Assembly: GCA_937983495.1 (NCBI GenBank) | Contig: CALKAA010000462.1 | Location: 1-5,619, forward strand | Origin: an uncultured Gemmobacter sp. | GTDB lineage: Bacteria > Pseudomonadota > Alphaproteobacteria > Rhodobacterales > Rhodobacteraceae | DNA: 5,619 bases | Reading direction: 5' to 3' | In this document: piece after piece, positions 4,056-5,619 of the stretch | Layout: every line of letters begins with the position of its first letter | How positions within the stretch are numbered: position 1 is the first letter of the stretch | Notes under the pieces: model-generated | Told to the model about the DNA's origin: nothing | The model's database searches: none | The model's input: the letters and a program-made list of their open reading frames with translations, nothing else | Made by a program: the position numbers and the translations under genes

Positions 4056-5619
4056 ATGACCGATTTCACCTATGCCGTCGATGCCGATGGCGTCGCCACC
4101 ATCACCTGGGACGTGGCCGCGAAAAGCATGAATGTCATGTCGCTGGAGGGGTTTGCCCTGCTCGACAGCCATATCGACACGGCGCTGGCCGATCCGGCCG
4201 TGAAAGGCGTGATCATCACCTCGGCCAAGAAGGATTTCGCAGGCGGGATGGATCTCAACGTCATCGCGCAGATGCGGGCCGGGGGCGCGCAGGCGATCTT
4301 TGACGGTGTGATGCAGATGCATGCCGTGCTGCGCAAGATCGAGCGTGCGGGCATGGACCCGAAAACCCTCAAGGGCGGCAAGCCGATCGTCGCCGCGCTG
4401 CCTGGCACGGCGCTGGGCATCGGCCTTGAACTGCCGCTCTCCTGCCACCGCATCATCGCTGCCGATAATCCCAAGGCCAAGATCGGCCTGCCGGAAATCA
4501 TGGTCGGCATCTTCCCCGGCGCCGGTGGCACCACCCGCCTTGTCCGCAAGCTCGGCGCCATGATGGCCGCGCCCTTCCTGCTGGAAGGCAAGCTCAGCGA
4601 TCCGCAAAAGGCCAAGGCCGCCGGGATCATCGACGAGGTGGTCGCCCCCGAGGCCCTGCTGGCACGGGCAAAGGACTGGGTTCTGGCCGCCAAAGAGGCT
4701 GATCTGGTGAAGCCCTGGGATGCCAAGGGCTATAAAATGCCCGGCGGCGCCCCCTATCATCCGGCGGGTTTCATGACCTTCGTCGGTGCCTCCGCCATGG
4801 TCAACGGCAAGACCCAAGGGGTTTATCCCGCCGCCAAGGCGCTGCTCTCGGCGGTCTATGAAGGCGCGCTGGTGCCCTTTGACACCGCGCTGAAGATCGA
4901 GGCGCGGCAGTTTACCTCCGTCCTGATGAACCCCTCCGCCAGCGCCATGATCCGCTCGCTGTTCATCAACAAAGAGGCGCTGGAAAAAGGCGCCAACCGC
5001 CCGCAAACCGCCGATCAATCGGTGAAACGTGTGGGCATCATCGGCGCGGGCATGATGGGGGCGGGCATCGCCTATGTCTCGGCCAATGCCGGTATCGAGG
5101 TGGTGCTGATCGACGCCGCGCAAGAGGCCGCGGACCGCGGCAAGGCCCATTCGGAATCCCTGCTCGACAAGGGCATGAAGCGCGGCAAGGTCACGGCGGA
5201 GAAAAAGGCCGAGGTGCTGGCCCGCATCACCGCCACCACCGATTACACTGCCCTTGCAGGCTGCGACCTGATCGTCGAGGCGGTGTTTGAAGATCCGAAG
5301 GTCAAGGCCGAGGTCACCGCCCGCGTCGAGGCCGCGATCCCCGCCGATTGCATCTTCGCCACCAACACCTCCACCCTGCCCATCACCAGCCTCGCCCAGG
5401 CCAGCGCCCGGCCCGAGCAATTCATCGGCATCCACTTCTTCTCGCCGGTGGACAAGATGAACCTGGTGGAGATCATCAAGGGCAAGGCGACGGGCGACCG
5501 TGCCGTCGCCAAGGCGCTCGACTTCGTGCGCCAGATCCGCAAGACCCCCATCGTGGTGAATGACGCGCGCTTCTTCTACGCCAACCGCTGCATCATCCCT
5601 TACATCAACGAAGGCCTGC
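4056..5619 (+). CDS. fadB: Enoyl-CoA hydratase / 3-hydroxyacyl-CoA dehydrogenase (FadB-type), 3' end outside window
   Basis: The first 521 codons of a multifunctional beta-oxidation enzyme; full-length relatives have about 700-740 residues, so roughly 200 residues lie beyond the window. The N-terminal crotonase domain (about 1-190) hydrates 2-enoyl-CoA: the oxyanion-hole loop is KKDFAGGMDL (58-67), and both catalytic glutamates are present, Glu125 in GIGLELPLSCH and Glu147 in GLPEIMVGIFPGAGGT. A linker helix region follows (about 190-320). The 3-hydroxyacyl-CoA dehydrogenase domain begins near 325 with the NAD-binding GAGMMG (330-335) and an acidic Asp at the end of the second strand (VVLID). 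It continues with NTST (437-440), then the catalytic His460 and Glu472 in IGIHFFSPVDKMNLVEII, spaced by 12 as in E. coli FadB. It supplies 3-ketoacyl-CoA to the thiolase encoded upstream. The name fadB is by architecture; FadJ-type naming is equally possible. The gene has no frameshift or stop within the window. Confidence 0.95.
   Translation, partial: MTDFTYAVDADGVATITWDVAAKSMNVMSLEGFALLDSHIDTALADPAVKGVIITSAKKDFAGGMDLNVIAQMRAGGAQAIFDGVMQMHAVLRKIERAGMDPKTLKGGKPIVAALPGTALGIGLELPLSCHRIIAADNPKAKIGLPEIMVGIFPGAGGTTRLVRKLGAMMAAPFLLEGKLSDPQKAKAAGIIDEVVAPEALLARAKDWVLAAKEADLVKPWDAKGYKMPGGAPYHPAGFMTFVGASAMVNGKTQGVYPAAKALLSAVYEGALVPFDTALKIEARQFTSVLMNPSASAMIRSLFINKEALEKGANRPQTADQSVKRVGIIGAGMMGAGIAYVSANAGIEVVLIDAAQEAADRGKAHSESLLDKGMKRGKVTAEKKAEVLARITATTDYTALAGCDLIVEAVFEDPKVKAEVTARVEAAIPADCIFATNTSTLPITSLAQASARPEQFIGIHFFSPVDKMNLVEIIKGKATGDRAVAKALDFVRQIRKTPIVVNDARFFYANRCIIPYINEGL

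Noticed and set aside
3906..5435. A 509-codon open frame on the minus strand opposite the second cupin and FadB-like gene
   Set aside because: The translation is low-complexity, rich in Gly, Asp, His and Arg, typical of the antisense of a GC-rich gene, while the + strand carries complete catalytic motifs.

Overview
The window looks like a piece of an alphaproteobacterial chromosome, most likely Rhodobacterales (Rhodobacter/Paracoccus-like). The grounds are high GC with strong G/C third-position preference, the protein styles, and copies of a GC-hairpin intergenic element (core AAATATCC-GCGGGGG) that I associate from memory with that order. All convincing genes lie on the + strand.

Region by region: (1) 15-227 is a 70-residue protein resembling a ribbon-helix-helix fold. 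(2) 228-493 holds no convincing gene but is full of symmetry: a 22-bp inverted repeat framing 260-438, a nested perfect-arm hairpin at 272-350, and a GC hairpin element just before the next gene. (3) 494-1138 encodes a glutathione S-transferase-family protein. Its 3' end runs into a 13-bp tandem repeat and a terminator-like hairpin (1122-1179). (4) 1254-2465 encodes a complete thiolase (FadA-type). (5) 2580-3967 carries three small genes in tight succession: an NTF2/SnoaL-like protein, then two paralogous metal-type cupins that overlap by one base. (6) A second, strongly similar copy of the GC hairpin element sits at 3977-4028. (7) From 4056 to the window end runs the first 521 codons of a FadB-type enoyl-CoA hydratase / 3-hydroxyacyl-CoA dehydrogenase, cut off by the window edge.

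The thiolase and the FadB-like enzyme catalyse the last three steps of the beta-oxidation spiral (hydration, NAD-dependent oxidation, thiolysis), so this is a fad locus. Three uncharacterised small genes sit between the two core enzymes. I infer co-transcription or co-regulation from shared strand and short gaps, with possible internal control points at 1148-1253, 2485-2533, 3006-3032 and 3977-4055. Nothing here is clearly a new mobile, defence or CRISPR-type system. The best leads are the repeated structured element placed at almost the same distance before two start codons with a compensatory base-pair change, the tandem cupin pair inside a fad locus, and an apparent pair of mutually exclusive hairpins covering the first cupin's ribosome binding site.
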